A stretch of DNA of 64,000 nt from Pelobates cultripes. Taxonomy: Eukaryota > Chordata > Amphibia > Anura > Pelobatidae. Under the pieces are notes generated by a model, which did no database searches, was not told the origin of the DNA, and was given only the letters and a program-made list of their open reading frames with translations. Both the position numbers and the translations under genes were made by a program. The stretch lies in assembly GCA_933207985.1 (NCBI GenBank), contig OW240913.1, positions 102,169,909 through 102,233,908 on the forward strand. Direction: 5' to 3'. Each line of letters opens with the position of its first letter. The stretch's first letter is position 1. Of the stretch, positions 24,483 through 35,164 are shown piece by piece.

Positions 24483-25345
24483 CAGGGGCGATCTGACCAT
24501 TTGGGCACCCTGTGAGAGGCCCTGTCTTGCTGCTGGTTTGGTGCCCCTCCACTCGGGCCAGCCATGGCACTTGATTCAAATTATGTTCACCATGCATGCT
24601 CAGTGGCCATCTTTGGATCGGGAGAGTACTCAGCCCCTGCAGTACCCAGACCAGGATTGCTTCCGTGAGCCCTGGTGTTTAATGTTTCTCTGGGTTACCA
24701 TGCAATACGCCAAACACCGGAGCTCAAGAAACCAGATCTACTGGACCAACAGGGAAGCTATAAAGTGTACCTCCCACAGGCTCACCATGGATCAGGATTC
24801 CCTCCCTGCCCAAAGTAAGACACAAGGAGGGGGAATAACCTTATTTATTTATTTTTTTAATTAAAAATGTTTTGTTTTTAAAATAATTTTCTCTCAGTCC
24901 GTTTCCCCCCTACTACAATCCCTAGTCCTCCCTTACTACACCGGACTCCCCAATACTGCTCCTGTTCCCCCACTACAGCCCTTAACCCCCAACTACAGCT
25001 CCTGTCTCCCCATTACAGGTCCTATCCCCCCATTACAGCCCTACCGACCCAACCTTCACTCTACAGTCTATATCCCCCAATTACAACCCCTAACATCCTC
25101 ACTGCAACACCTAACTCACACAACAGCCTTTAAGCCCCAATTACAACCCTTATTCCCCCCACTACAGCCCCAGTCACACCTGCTATAGTTCCCACACACT
25201 ACAGCTCCTGCCCCCCACTAAAGCCCTTACCCCTTACATTACAACCCATTCTGTAACACAAGGATGTACATGTGGGTGGTGCGTCTATATGGGCGGGGCT
25301 TACATGGATGTAGCATGTAAGTTGGCGGGCACAAGGGTGTTCTAT
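24483..25345. mobile_element. hAT-like element, right end lost in the gap
   Basis: CAGGGGCGATCTGACCATTT at 24483 resembles a hAT-type terminus. It is followed by a unique part and then a C-rich minisatellite. No matching right terminus is visible before the run of Ns. Assignment rests on one terminus and the shared minisatellite. Confidence 0.4.
24890..25260. repeat. CCCCCACTACAGCCC-type minisatellite
   Basis: About 15 units of 20-28 bp (CCCCACTACAGCCCTTA, CCCCCAATTACAACCCTTA and variants) run to about 25260. They are the inverse complement of the tract at 15520-15800. Confidence 0.85.
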
Positions 25346-25445
25346 NNNNNNNNNNNNNNNNNNNNNNNNNNNNNNNNNNNNNNNNNNNNNNNNNNNNNNN
25401 NNNNNNNNNNNNNNNNNNNNNNNNNNNNNNNNNNNNNNNNNNNNN
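25346..25445. other. Assembly gap (100 N)
   Basis: Exactly 100 N characters, the usual placeholder for a gap of unknown length. It falls just after a GC-rich minisatellite, a typical place for assemblies to break. Confidence 1.
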
Positions 25446-25655
25446 GCTAGACACGTTCTGCTTAGCTGGTATACTTCCCTACCCTTTTTTTAAAATAAAT
25501 TATATGACATGATCAGTGAGTGTATTTAGGATTTGGGCTGCCCTAGGCAGGATGTTGCTCGACATCAAAGATCTCCCTCACCGGCCCAAATGTGGCCGCC
25601 GGCGGGGAGGGAGACAGACAGCCGCCAGGAGAGAGGACCCTGCTACGCCGGGTTC

Positions 25656-25736
25656 CTCTCGCGAGATCCGGCGCGTTGCCATGGCAACGACCGGATCTCG
25701 CGAGAGTGAACTCTAGCCTCACAGGCTAGAGTTCAC
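25656..25736. repeat. Two adjacent GC-rich hairpins
   Basis: CTCTCGCGAGATCCGG pairs with CCGGATCTCGCGAGAG around a palindromic loop containing TTGCCATGGCAA. Immediately after it, TGAACTCTAGCCT pairs with AGGCTAGAGTTCA. The arms are perfect. Confidence 0.95.
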
Positions 25737-25864
25737 TCACCCACGAGGACCACCAGGGAACACTGCCTCCCAGTCCCAGTGCGCCGGTCCCCCCCCTCCC
25801 AGGCTAAAGGTAAGAAGGGAGGGGCGGGGGAATAATGCCTGTTTTTTGTTTATTTACCCCCCCT

Positions 25865-26130
25865 ACACACACACTCACACCCATCACACACAGCACTCTC
25901 TCACCCATCACACTCTCACACTCACAGCACTCTCTCACAGAGCACTCTCACACACACAGCACTCTCTCACAGAGCACTCTCACACCCATCTCACACAACA
26001 CTTTCACACACACAGCACTCTCTCACAGCACTCTCTCACAGAGCACTCTCACACACACACAGCACTCTCTCACACCCATCTCACACAGCACTCTCACACA
26101 GCACTCTCACGGCGCACTCTCACACCCATA
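25865..26130. repeat. CACAGCACTCTC tandem repeat
   Basis: Imperfect units of 12-20 bp. The His/Thr/Ser-rich open frames here are artefacts of the repeat. Confidence 0.9.
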
Positions 26131-26329
26131 CTCCTCCAATACACACAGAACCCCCCTCAACACACTGACACCCACGCCTCACCCCCCTCAAATATATATA
26201 AACTATTAGACAACACTACACTATTAAAGCATACACCTCACTGAAAACCTTCGGGTTAACCCAGCGACATCAACGCGTCACAGCGCGCACTTACAAGTTA
26301 ACAAGACCTTAGCAGGCTAACCCAAACAA

Positions 26330-27020
26330 CCCAATATCGTCATGTGAAGACAGAATAGTGCAGCTGGAAGCGGCCTGGAATCATTATAAAGATTCCTTGG
26401 CTAATTCAGGTCTGCCACCTGATCAGCAAGCGCGGAGGAGGAACCTCCCCACCATCAAAAGATTTTAACCCCTCTGCCAGCGCCTACAGCGACTACAGAT
26501 TCAGGACACACACACTCGGCCCCTACACCCAACCTGGCCTCCTTGTAAGTAAAACTATACTACACCCCTAAACACTAACTGGGAGGCGGCACACACGAAA
26601 CCCAATGCACACAGGGGCTACAGCTACACTTCCACACATACACCCCCACCACACGAAAACGGAGGGAACTCAATGCACCACACCAGCTCCCTCTCCAACA
26701 CACTGGAAATATATGTGGGGACACCCATTCAAATTGATGGTCCGGAAAGGCAACAACTCCTACACCCTCCACTACCCTGCAGACATGCTGGACTTTGCCA
26801 AACACATCGGAGTCCCACTCCTCCAGCCGACGGCACCCACTGATAGAGATCCTCAACGCCCGAATCGCCCATCACGCAAGGACGACACAACTTCCCTACG
26901 CCTGTCCCAGAGGAATAGACCACCACAGACTCCGAAGAAAACCGCGCAACTACAAGCGGGAAAGGGAAGAGGAGTTATGCAGGCTACGCCAGCTGGACTT
27001 ACCTGTAGATTGGACAACTG
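26330..27020 (+). pseudogene. L1-like ORF1 fragment
   Basis: The frame around 26345-26460 reads VQLEAAWNHYKDSLANSG and then ARRRNL, like the end of the coiled coil and the start of the RNA-recognition part of L1 ORF1. The frame at 26690-26830 reads WGHPFKLMVRKGNNSYTLH followed by MLDFAKHIGVPLLQP, the C-terminal domain pattern of these proteins. Stops and frame changes separate the parts. This would belong to a full-length L1 whose ORF2 is not adjacent. Confidence 0.55.
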
Positions 27021-27550
27021 ACCAGGTATTTGCCCCCTATTGCACCCCCCTCAGGGCCACTATCCACCCCCCCTCATTACCCCTCCCGGTACCATAACAG
27101 CTCAACCAGGGGCGGGATGGGGGTCATGCCGGGCTGCCCCCCCAAGGCCTTATCATCCTGGCTCTCGCGCCGCCGGCCGCCCAGGGACGACCTCCAAACG
27201 TTGGGGGAGCCTCGTCCGCACTGAACCGGGAAGGGCCCCCCCGACCACCTCTGGGACCGGGCCAGACCTCCACACGGCCCCCAGATACAGCCCCGGACGT
27301 CCCCCGCAACTGAACGCCGAGGGTCTTGGCAGCAGATCACCCGCCAGCCCGGTGTGGCCCCCGCAGCGGGGAGAATACCCCCCCAAACAACCAGTAGCTT
27401 ATAGGTACCCCCCCATATGTTTTTATATTTTTCCACATGTAAATATAGACAGACCAGGCAGGCCCAGCCAATTAAGGGACACAGTAGCACAGCATGCTGA
27501 TAGGGGCACAGCAGTTTGAATTTGTCGCGACTCCCCTATAAGGCAGGTGA
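27020..27550. other. GC-rich unidentified block
   Basis: CpG-containing, C-rich DNA with overlapping spurious frames on both strands. It could be the L1 inter-ORF or 3' part or another transposon interior. I do not recognise a protein. Confidence 0.3.
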
Positions 27551-29500
27551 GTCTTGCATCATTCAAGTGGGAGGAGTTTACTTCCAAACGCGGAAGTAAC
27601 CCATAGGGAACGGAGTTTTGGTAAGTTTTGATAGGAGAGATAGGTGGGAGCAGCATTATGTAGAGATTTGAAAGCAAGAACCAGAATTTTAAATTGAGCC
27701 CTATATCTCACAGGAAGCCAATGTAGGGACTGACAGAAGGGTGAGGCGTGGGCGGACAGGAAGATGAGGCTCGTCGCCCCATTCATTATGGACTGTAACG
27801 GTGCGAGTTGAAAGCACGTAAGACCACTGAGAAGCGGATTACAATAGTCAAGTCAAGAAAGGACAGTGGAATGGGCCAGCACCTTAGTCGCATCTGGCGT
27901 TAAGTAGGGTCGGAGGCGCGCAATGTTTTTGAGATGGAAGCGGCAGGATTTGGCGATAGACTAAACATGAGGCGTGAAGGAGAGGTCGGAGTCAAAGAGA
28001 ACACCTAGGCAGTGAGCCTGCGTGGTGGAGCTGATGTTGGCACCGTTGACTTGGAGGGAGACAGACACAGAAGTAGCAACACTTGAGAGAGGAAAGACCA
28101 GAATTTCAGTATTGGTCAAGTTGAGTTTAAGGAAGTGGACAGCTATCCAGTTAGAAATAGAAGAGAGGCAATCAGAGACACTAGTCAAGAGGGATGGGGA
28201 GAGATCAGGAGAGGACAGATAGATTAGCGTGTCATCTGCATAGAAATGATAGTGGAAGCCAAAGGAGCTAATGAGTTTACCAAGGGAGTCAGTATAGATG
28301 GAGAACAGTAGGGGACCAAGGACTGAACCTTGGGGGACACCAACAGAGAGAAGTTGGGGAGAAGAAGCAGAGCCAGAGAAAGAAAAACTGAAAGAGTGCT
28401 GGGAGAGGTAGGAGGAGCACCAGGAGAGAGCAATATCTTGTAGACCGAAGAAGCTGTTGATGATCAACAGTGTGAAAAGCTGCAGAAAGGTCAAGGAGAA
28501 TTAGGATAGAGTAGAGACCACGAGATTTTGCAGCGAGTAGATCATTGGATACTTTGGTCAGTGCCGTTTCCACAGAGTGCTTAGCGCGGAAAACAGACTG
28601 AAGCTGGTGTAGCAGAGAATTGGACTCGGGGAAGTCTGTCAATCTCGCATACACAATTCTTTCAAGGATCTTGTATGCAAAAGGCAGTAGCGAGATAGGA
28701 CGGTAGTCGGACGGGGACTTAGGGTCAAGGTTGGGCTTCTTTAGAATTGGGGTTATAATTGCATGTTTGAAGGGTGATGGAAATATGCCAGAGGAGAGAG
28801 AGAGAGACTGAGAATTTTAGTGAAAGGTAGAGAAAGATAAAGACAGAGTACGGATGAGATGCAAGAGAATTGGATCTAGGGAGCAGGTGGTGGGGCGGGA
28901 GGACTGGAGCAGAGCAGAAACCTCCTCTGCTGTAGTGGGTGCGAATGAACATAGAACAGCAGACGAAGTGAGGTTAGTGGAAGTATTGTAAGGGGAAGAA
29001 GAAAGATGAGAGATCTCTTCCCTGATTGTAGAGATCTTGTCAGTGAAGTGAGTTGCAAAGTCTGATGCGGTCAAGTTAGTAGGTGGAGGAGGAACAATAG
29101 GGCGAAGAAGAGAGTCAAATTTGTGAAATAGTCGTTTGGGTTCTCGGGAGAGTGTGGTTATGAGGGTATTGAAGTAATTTACTTTTGCAGAGGAAAGAGC
29201 CAAGTTGTATGAGCGCAGCATAAATTTATAGTGGAGAAAGTCAGACGCACAGTGAGATTTTCTCCAATAGCGTTTAGCAGTTCTTGAGCATTTTTGGAGA
29301 TATCGTGTCAGCTTGGTGTGCCAAGGTTGTTGTTGGGTGTGCTTGCTGCATTTAGGTGTAGGCGGTGCCATGATGTCTAGTTGAGAGGAGAGGGTGGAAT
29401 TGTAGAAGGAGGTTTGAGATAGGTGAAAGGAGAGTTTGGAGATTAGTGTAGAAATGCTCTAGGTCAAGACATTGGAGGTTTCTGTGAGATTGATGTTCAG
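27550..29500 (-). pseudogene. L2-like LINE, about 1.9 kb, minus strand
   Basis: On the minus strand, in order: a spacer domain at 29371-28820 (WHTKLTRYLQKCSRTAKRYW, NLTASDFATHFTDKI); RT at about 28650-27990 with [20 protein letters not shown], the catalytic [15 protein letters not shown], and [14 protein letters not shown]; and the C-terminal LHWLPVRYRAQFKILVLAFK at about 27730. This block order and the YADDT motif fit the L2 clade. Frameshifts divide it into several frames and the N-terminal endonuclease is missing. The catalytic box is intact, but the element is dead. Confidence 0.88.
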
Positions 29501-29623
29501 ACAGTGGCGTCAATTGGGTCTCCCCTCTGGCATGACTGACATCTATACCCAACCTACATATTTTCTCACATTTTTAGTCCAACAAATCTTAGTATAAAAG
29601 CAGATAAAATTCCTGAATAATTA

Positions 29624-29628
29624 CCCTC
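29624..29628. repeat. 5-bp target-site duplication of the solo LTR, left
   Basis: CCCTC precedes the LTR and is repeated at 30573-30577. Confidence 0.8.
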
Positions 29629-30572
29629 TGTCACATCCTATTCCTAGCTGCGGATCATTCTGGCAATGGCTCTTGGTATCCAGTACTCTTTTTACAATTC
29701 TTGTTTAGTTTTTCTTGGTTTTTCTGGTTTTCTATTCTATCTCTGGTTTTCTTTATGCTGGGTTTTCTGGGTTCATTCCTTTATTCCGTTCCTGGAATTC
29801 ACAGTCTCTTGGATTCCTTTAAATGTTTGTTTTATGTTGCCACACCTGTTCCTTTTCCATTAATCCTTTTGTTTCAGTTGGTTCCTGCAGGTGGTTGCTA
29901 CAAGTCCTCTGCCTTTTCTTGCAGGTAAGTGCTGTGTGTGTTTTATTATTGTTTATTTAGTCATGCATATTTAGGCATATTTAGGCAGTTAGTTTCCCAC
30001 CTTAATTGGAGTACTTTGCCGCAGTTGGTGGGCTGCATACATCATGGCCATTCATGTATGTCTAAATCTCCAATGTTTTACATATATAGTACTTAGTTTT
30101 GTCTCCTCTTGTTTTGCCTTATATATTTTGTCTGGTTTTATTTTGTATTCCCAGTCCATGTACAGTCCTGTCCTGTCCTGCCCATGTTCTGTTAATGTTT
30201 CCCTTATGTATTGTGTACATGTTCTGGGTTTAGCTTTCTGTCCTTCTCTGGTTCTTGGTCCTCGTAGTCTTGTCTTGTTTTCTTGTTTGGTGTCTATTCT
30301 AGTCTTACCTTGTTTCTGTACTGGATACATGTCTGCTGCAGAGCCTCCCTATCCAGTTCCTGGGGGGTCTGCATATTTCCTAGCTCCTAGCTCCTGGGAT
30401 CCGCAGAAGCTGCAGCAGGGCCCTGGTATGTGGCCGCACAGATGCTGTTGCTCAACACCAGGGGGTGTGCGGTTACCCTGCACCAGGCCCTGACTATCCA
30501 CGTCCACTCAGTGACTCCTACTAGTAAGTTCCGGCATACTGGGTCCCGGTCACTGGACCGCCACCCCTGACA
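29629..30572. mobile_element. Solo LTR (944 bp)
   Basis: It starts TGTCACATCC and ends CCACCCCTGACA, the TGTCA...TGACA boundary style also seen in the sushi-like LTRs at 36247 and 40343. It is flanked by an exact CCCTC duplication. No internal region is present, which is the outcome of recombination between two LTRs. Open frames inside it are not supported as genes. Confidence 0.8.
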
Positions 30573-30599
30573 CCCTCTCAGTCACCAGACTTACAGTAT

Positions 30600-30780
30600 G
30601 GGGGTTGAATTACTGAGAATTCGAAGTAAATTAAAAACTTTAAGTCGAAGTAGATGAAATGGAAACATGCTGATAAGGAGACGTTTTTTTCCAATTTGTT
30701 TCCTGTGGACTCAAATTTTTATTTGAATTTAGATTCCTGGCAATTGGAATTTGAAAAATGAATAACCCCACTTCTGTATA
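30600..30780. mobile_element. Degenerate palindromic MITE
   Basis: The ends ('gggttgaattactgagaattc' and 'ttgaaaaatgaataacccc') are imperfect inverse complements. Inner phrases match the MITE at 31310-31471, so both belong to one family. Confidence 0.5.
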
Positions 30781-30942
30781 TTTCTAATAAACTGCTCTCA
30801 CAATATCTGCTTTAACACTGTTACACCTTGTTACCGAATACCGAATGAGTACTTGTTATATATCTCATGATCTATATAAATAATATAAATTCCAGGTGTA
30901 CAAACATTTTACTTTACCATGTATTTAATTATACTGGGAAAT

Positions 30943-31022
30943 TAACCCCTTAAGGACACATGACATGTGTGACATGTCATGATTCAATTTTATTCCAGAA
31001 GTTTGGTCCTTAAGGGGTTAAA
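30943..31022. mobile_element. Short palindromic MITE (about 80 bp)
   Basis: It starts TTAACCCCTTAAGGAC and ends GTCCTTAAGGGGTTAA, exact inverse complements, with an inner palindrome ACATGACATGTGTGACATGT. The same end appears alone at 62805. Confidence 0.75.
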
Positions 31023-31309
31023 CATAAAAATAACAAAAAAATTAAGATACGATAATAACTATGAAATAACATTTATACTTCCACCAGCGCAGATCTCTGT
31101 AGTGTGCACCTCTACTACAGTATAAGAAAATTTAAACAGAATGCTGAGCTTCATACCATCAATGACCGTTATTATGCCTCAGGGACTGTGCTATATTGCC
31201 CTCTGCTGGCCCACTGCTGCCTTACAAATAAAAAATAAATGGCCCTAGGCTCCAGGTTCATCAAATAACCTTTCTCAGCCAGTGAAAATTAGCAGCATGA
31301 CAGTAACAT

Positions 31310-31471
31310 GGTTATTCACTAAAGTGAGAAATGGTGGAAATTAAAAGAACATTTTAAATCTGAGACCAAAGTAGGTGATATGGAAGCTTAGTTGTCTTCA
31401 GTTTGGTTATTTTGGCCTTAAATTTGAAATTCAGTTTGAATTCCCAACAATTCTCACTTTAGTGAATAACC
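31310..31471. mobile_element. Palindromic MITE (162 bp)
   Basis: A perfect 21-bp terminal inverted repeat, starting GGTTATTCACTAAAGTGA, occurs at 31310-31330 and in inverse complement at 31451-31471. The interior has a weaker inverted pattern (GGAAATT.../...GAATTCC). It has no coding capacity. Related degenerate copies lie at 30600, 52281, 52735 and 58905. Confidence 0.8.
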
Positions 31472-31479
31472 CTTTAAAT

Positions 31480-32239
31480 GTGTCCCATTAATCCCTTGTT
31501 TGCCTACACGTATCTCACGAATTTTATCTATGACAGTTATCTCCATATTATCACCTTGACTCATCTAATTATGCACATCATTTAAGGGAATCTGCCTGGT
31601 ACACTTTCACCTTTTACAATCATTAGGTCCCATTAAAAAAAATCACGTTCATTTTATGCTAATTTAATATAACATTAATTTTATGCTAATTTAATATAAA
31701 GTTCTCAGAGTACAGCAATCAATAAGGCTGACATATCCGCTAGAGCTGATATAAAGGGACTCTCCATACCCATACAGCAATTTAACTTACTGAAGTGCTG
31801 TCTCTTTTTTTTTATTTTATATTTTATTTTACAAAAGTGCAGATTTCAATAGAAATGTACACATTTATAAATTAAAGTTGTTATTCCTCCCCCTTCTCAA
31901 TCAAACAACGAGTCCTGTTACTTCCTGGTTTGTTTAGCTCAGTGGAGCTAAATTCAAGAGGCAGGAAATTGTTTAGAGGAATTGCCTAAAACAGTAAGCT
32001 AGCTCTCCCCTCCCACCCACTCCGCATGACTTCCTGCCTCCCTCTGTTGCACATTGTTTAAAAAACAAAACAAAACCTCTCTCACTCCTCTCCACTCCAC
32101 CTCTCTCCTCATAGTACAAAGATAATTGAAACTTTGTGGCAATCCTGTTATTTCTACCTTGTCATCTCTACACTTTTCTATTCCTATCACTCTGATCATT
32201 ATAAATCAATTATAATCAAGATAACCCCAGTGACGTTTA
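31480..32239. other. No recognisable gene
   Basis: AT-rich DNA with T-runs. A direct duplication of about 26 bp ('attttatgctaatttaatataa') is visible at 31651-31700. No coding similarity. Confidence 0.5.
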
Positions 32240-33145
32240 ACTGTTATGAGAAGCAAATCTCCCACATTTATCAAATGTCCAAAGAGACTTACTTAATGCC
32301 CCAATAACAGAAATGAAAATTAGCTGGGCTATTTCTTTGACCAACTCACTGAAAACTCCTTATGTAGACGATCTCAGTTGGGGATGTACTATAAAATATT
32401 ACAACCATACTTTCTACCCTGCTCTTAAATTATTATTTAATGTTATCTATATAGACCTGACTCTTTTAGGTGAATTAGGCCAAGCCTATACTAAACTACT
32501 GTTGAAATTGGGTAAAAACCAAGAGTTGATTGACTGCTATCCTCCTATCACATTAGTTAATCGACATTTCAAACTTCTTTCAAATGATTGCCCAGAGATT
32601 ACCAATATTTTTGTCAGATATTTCTTGTCGAAAGCAGTTGAGATTCATTAAGGGCAGACAGTCTATCAAAGGTGTTCAGGAAGCCATGTCAACAGCAGTG
32701 GTACCGGTGACTTCCTCTTCACCTCGTGGCTCTCTGATCCTAGGTCTAGATGCTTAAAAGAGTTTTGATCAAGTGTCCTGGTCCCTAGTAATTCTATTAG
32801 TGCAGGTATCATAGCATGCCATTTGTAGATTTAGATTGTAGATTGTAGATTTGTATCTATCTGACTCTTACACATATATCCCAATTCATGTACATTAGAT
32901 TACTCTTTGTGACTCCAAAATAGGCTATCTTGTTCATTTATCCAAATTGTCAGCCTTAGACCTTCAATCATATCTCACATGGCCTCCTCATACTTTTATT
33001 ACAATCCAATGGTCATATTCACACATCAAATATGTAGCAATCCTAATCGCCAGACAGGTTAATAATTTATACCAGCTTAATTTTTCTCGAACGATTCAAT
33101 TGATTACCACTTAATTGAAGGATTGCTTTACTTTTCTCTGATAAC
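32240..33145 (+). pseudogene. Degenerate L1-like reverse transcriptase
   Basis: The frame at 32313-32651 contains LLLKLGKNQELIDCYPPITL, the L1 motif before RT block 1. Frame-shifted sequence follows, encoding RQSIKGVQEAMSTAV and LILGLDA*KSFDQVSW, which corresponds to the first catalytic aspartate block. Stops and frameshifts are frequent, so this is old. It is cut by the short retroelement at 33160-33861. Further L1-like sequence is seen after the Ngaro-like element at 45205-45640. Confidence 0.7.
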
Positions 33146-33159
33146 ATTGGGCAGAGAAT
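33146..33159. repeat. 14-bp target-site duplication, left copy
   Basis: ATTGGGCAGAGAAT is repeated exactly at 33862-33875 and brackets the short retroelement. Confidence 0.9.
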
Positions 33160-33861
33160 AGTACAAAAAAAGGGTGCGCTGTGTCTTTAAGACAAGAAAA
33201 GTGCAATGTTCCTTTAAAAACACTCCAGTGCTTCAAAAAAACACACAAACTCTATTTAATAAATGTGTTGCTATTACACACTCTACAATAGTGCAAAAAG
33301 GTGCAAGTGTGCAAATATCACTTTTATACCAATATATTGGTGAAAATTGGTAATTTACAAATACCACTTTTATAACAGTGTATTGGTGAAAAATTAGTAG
33401 AAAAAACGGAGCACTTACAATACCCCGCTATATGTACCTTAGGTCTGGTTACTCCAGTTTTGCATACATATGTATAAAAAATAAATAAGAGAACATAGTT
33501 TAATACAGTATTATAAATTTTGTTATTAGAACAATGAATAATGTTAAACTCACAAGTGGAGAGCAGAGAAGTCTGCTCTAACTTTATCCGCTTCTTGTGT
33601 AAAGCCAACAGGTCATAGGACAGCAGCAAGTTGAAAGAAACACTTTTTTATTTCCAAATAAATCTTCACAATATTAAAAGTAGTCCCCCAAGTGGTATCA
33701 CTTTGCTCACTCAGTCTCTCTTTGGAAGGCGTACTGCATACAGTTTCGCTGCCGGCTAGCACCGTACCGCAAACACTTCCTGGAGGCGGAGCCTAATGAC
33801 GTAACCACGGGACGTACGTGATGACGCGTTTCGCCACAAAATCGGCTTCCTCAGATCACAG
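33160..33861 (-). mobile_element. Short retroelement with hammerhead-like terminus (702 bp)
   Basis: The element lies between two exact copies of ATTGGGCAGAGAAT, a duplication length typical of target-primed or Penelope-type integration and not of hAT or LTR elements. It has no open frame longer than about 100 codons and no terminal inverted repeats. Read on the minus strand, its 5' end (33861 downward) is the hammerhead-like motif described separately, and its other end is a T-rich stretch before AGTACA. Penelope-like retroelements are known to carry hammerhead motifs, so a non-autonomous Penelope-like element is my best guess. No GIY-YIG endonuclease or Penelope RT is present in the window. 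Confidence 0.7.
33817..33861 (-). ncRNA. Hammerhead ribozyme-like motif
   Basis: On the minus strand, in order: GTGAT (stem I, 5' side), the core CTGAGGA (consensus CTGANGA), stem II GCC/GGC around an 8-nt loop, GAAA, the self-complementary ACGCGT (a minimal stem III), the cleavage triplet GTC, and ATCAC, which pairs perfectly with the stem I strand. All invariant core positions of a type I hammerhead are present. One extra A lies between the core and stem II. A stem III this short suggests pairing between two copies rather than within one. The motif sits exactly at the end of the retroelement. Confidence 0.65.
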
Positions 33862-33875
33862 ATTGGGCAGAGAAT
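33862..33875. repeat. 14-bp target-site duplication, right copy
   Basis: ATTGGGCAGAGAAT, identical to 33146-33159. Confidence 0.9.
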
Positions 33876-34389
33876 GCCTTTTAAAATTCGTATTTCCAAA
33901 AATATTGTACCCACTACAAATCCTTCCATTACTTCTTTTGATATGTGATGTACAAAGGTTGCACTCTCTTTATGGGATATGGGCGATTGTGACTGACACA
34001 GTTGCATCAACCTAGGTAATCTTTAAAGGCTTTAATATCCCATATACATATATACAGATTCCAGGTGGGACATCTGAGATCGCTGTCCAGAAGAGTGCAG
34101 TTCTAGTAACAGATAAGATACTGTGCAGAACTCTCAAACTCCCAGGTCTCTGGTAGAGGACCCGAGAATGATGAATAAACATATCACCCAGAAGGGGTGA
34201 GAAAATAAATTTTTAGTTTTTATTAAAGACTGGAATGTTGTGTGAATTTGTAATTGCGCAATAAAGCAACATATGAAATTTACTTTGAAAGACTCCTGAG
34301 TGCTTTCTACTGGTATCGTATACAATTTGGTTGGAGACAGCACCGCAGCATTAAAAGACTAGGAGCATCGAGTGCTGGGACCTGGGACA
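33876..34389. other. L1-like remnant and unidentified sequence
   Basis: The first about 140 bp continue degenerate L1-like sequence after the target duplication. From 34020 to the TA tract I recognise nothing. The region ends in an alternating TA stretch (34390-34407), which is the left target flank of the Ngaro-like element. Confidence 0.4.
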
Positions 34390-34407
34390 TATATATATTA
34401 TATATAT

Positions 34408-34453
34408 AGAAGGCTTGGCCTGTAATTGTCGGCTACGATCTCGGAAGTGCTCC
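34408..34453 (+). repeat. Split direct repeat A1 (deleted)
   Basis: AGAAGGCTTGGCCTGTAATT and CGGCTACGATCTC match A2 at 44871, but about 48 bp between them are missing. The missing part holds the TATTTAAA motif of A2, so the left promoter copy appears lost. Confidence 0.75.
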
Positions 34454-34529
34454 TGTTTACTTCCGGTTCACTGGACTCTGACATCATTTTCCTGCTGGCC
34501 AGCCGGCAGTCTGTCGCCAAAACTTTCTT

Positions 34530-35045
34530 TCAGTTCTGTGTTCGTGAGTATAACCAAAGCCAGTGCACGAATGGCTAACTGTAAGTTATACTCTTTTCAA
34601 ATGTACTTTCACTAGAACACACGTTCGTTTAAATTTTCTGTTCGGTTACCACGTCACTTAAATTAAACGGGCGTTCATATAAACTTTTGTTTCCTCACAT
34701 AGAACCAATTTGTCAGTTTCTGTTAAAGCCCGTTCAGCTAAAATACATGTGTTACCATTCATTCGTACATTGCTACCTTTCGTGTAAAACACGTGTTTCG
34801 TGCAGTCCTTTCGTAAGCTTTCTCACGTTCCAATTCGTATAAATCTCTCTATGTCCGTTCGTTTAAAAAAATATCATGCATAAACGTTTATACATACCCT
34901 GCTACCTTTCGTATATATCCGCGTTCGTTTCATCACCTCTTACTATACGCTGGCATAAGGCAATGAGTGTTCAATTCGTTCATTTCAGCAGATCACAGCC
35001 TTGTTCTCTTTAGTACTGCATTTCATGTTGAATTCGCATGGTTCC
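34530..35045. repeat. Leader with clustered TTCGT/GTTCG words
   Basis: At least a dozen GTTCG, TTCGT or CGTTC words occur here (CGTTCGTTTAAA, ATTCGTATAAAT, CCTTTCGTATAT and so on), although CpG is rare in the surrounding DNA. The spacing is irregular at about 25-45 bp. It reads like a decayed array of a short motif. Function unknown. Confidence 0.5.
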
Positions 35046-35164
35046 TTTAGTCTCACGTTTAAAATTCCTACTATTACTATTGTTCACTAAACAATCTGCA
35101 TAGTATCTATGGCAGTTAAATCTATACAAATTCTTAAAGTACGGTGTTATTACTGTTCGGCTTC

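Larger units (their letters stand above)
25514..26243. mobile_element. hAT-like element with GC hairpins
   Basis: The left end CAGTGAGTGTATTT and the right end ATACACCTCACTG are near inverse complements. The interior has two strong hairpins (25656-25706 and 25706-25736) and a CACACAGCACTCTC-type tandem repeat at 25865-26130. I find no 8-bp duplication (GACATGAT on the left, AAAACCTT on the right), so one boundary may be displaced or the element rearranged. Confidence 0.55.
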
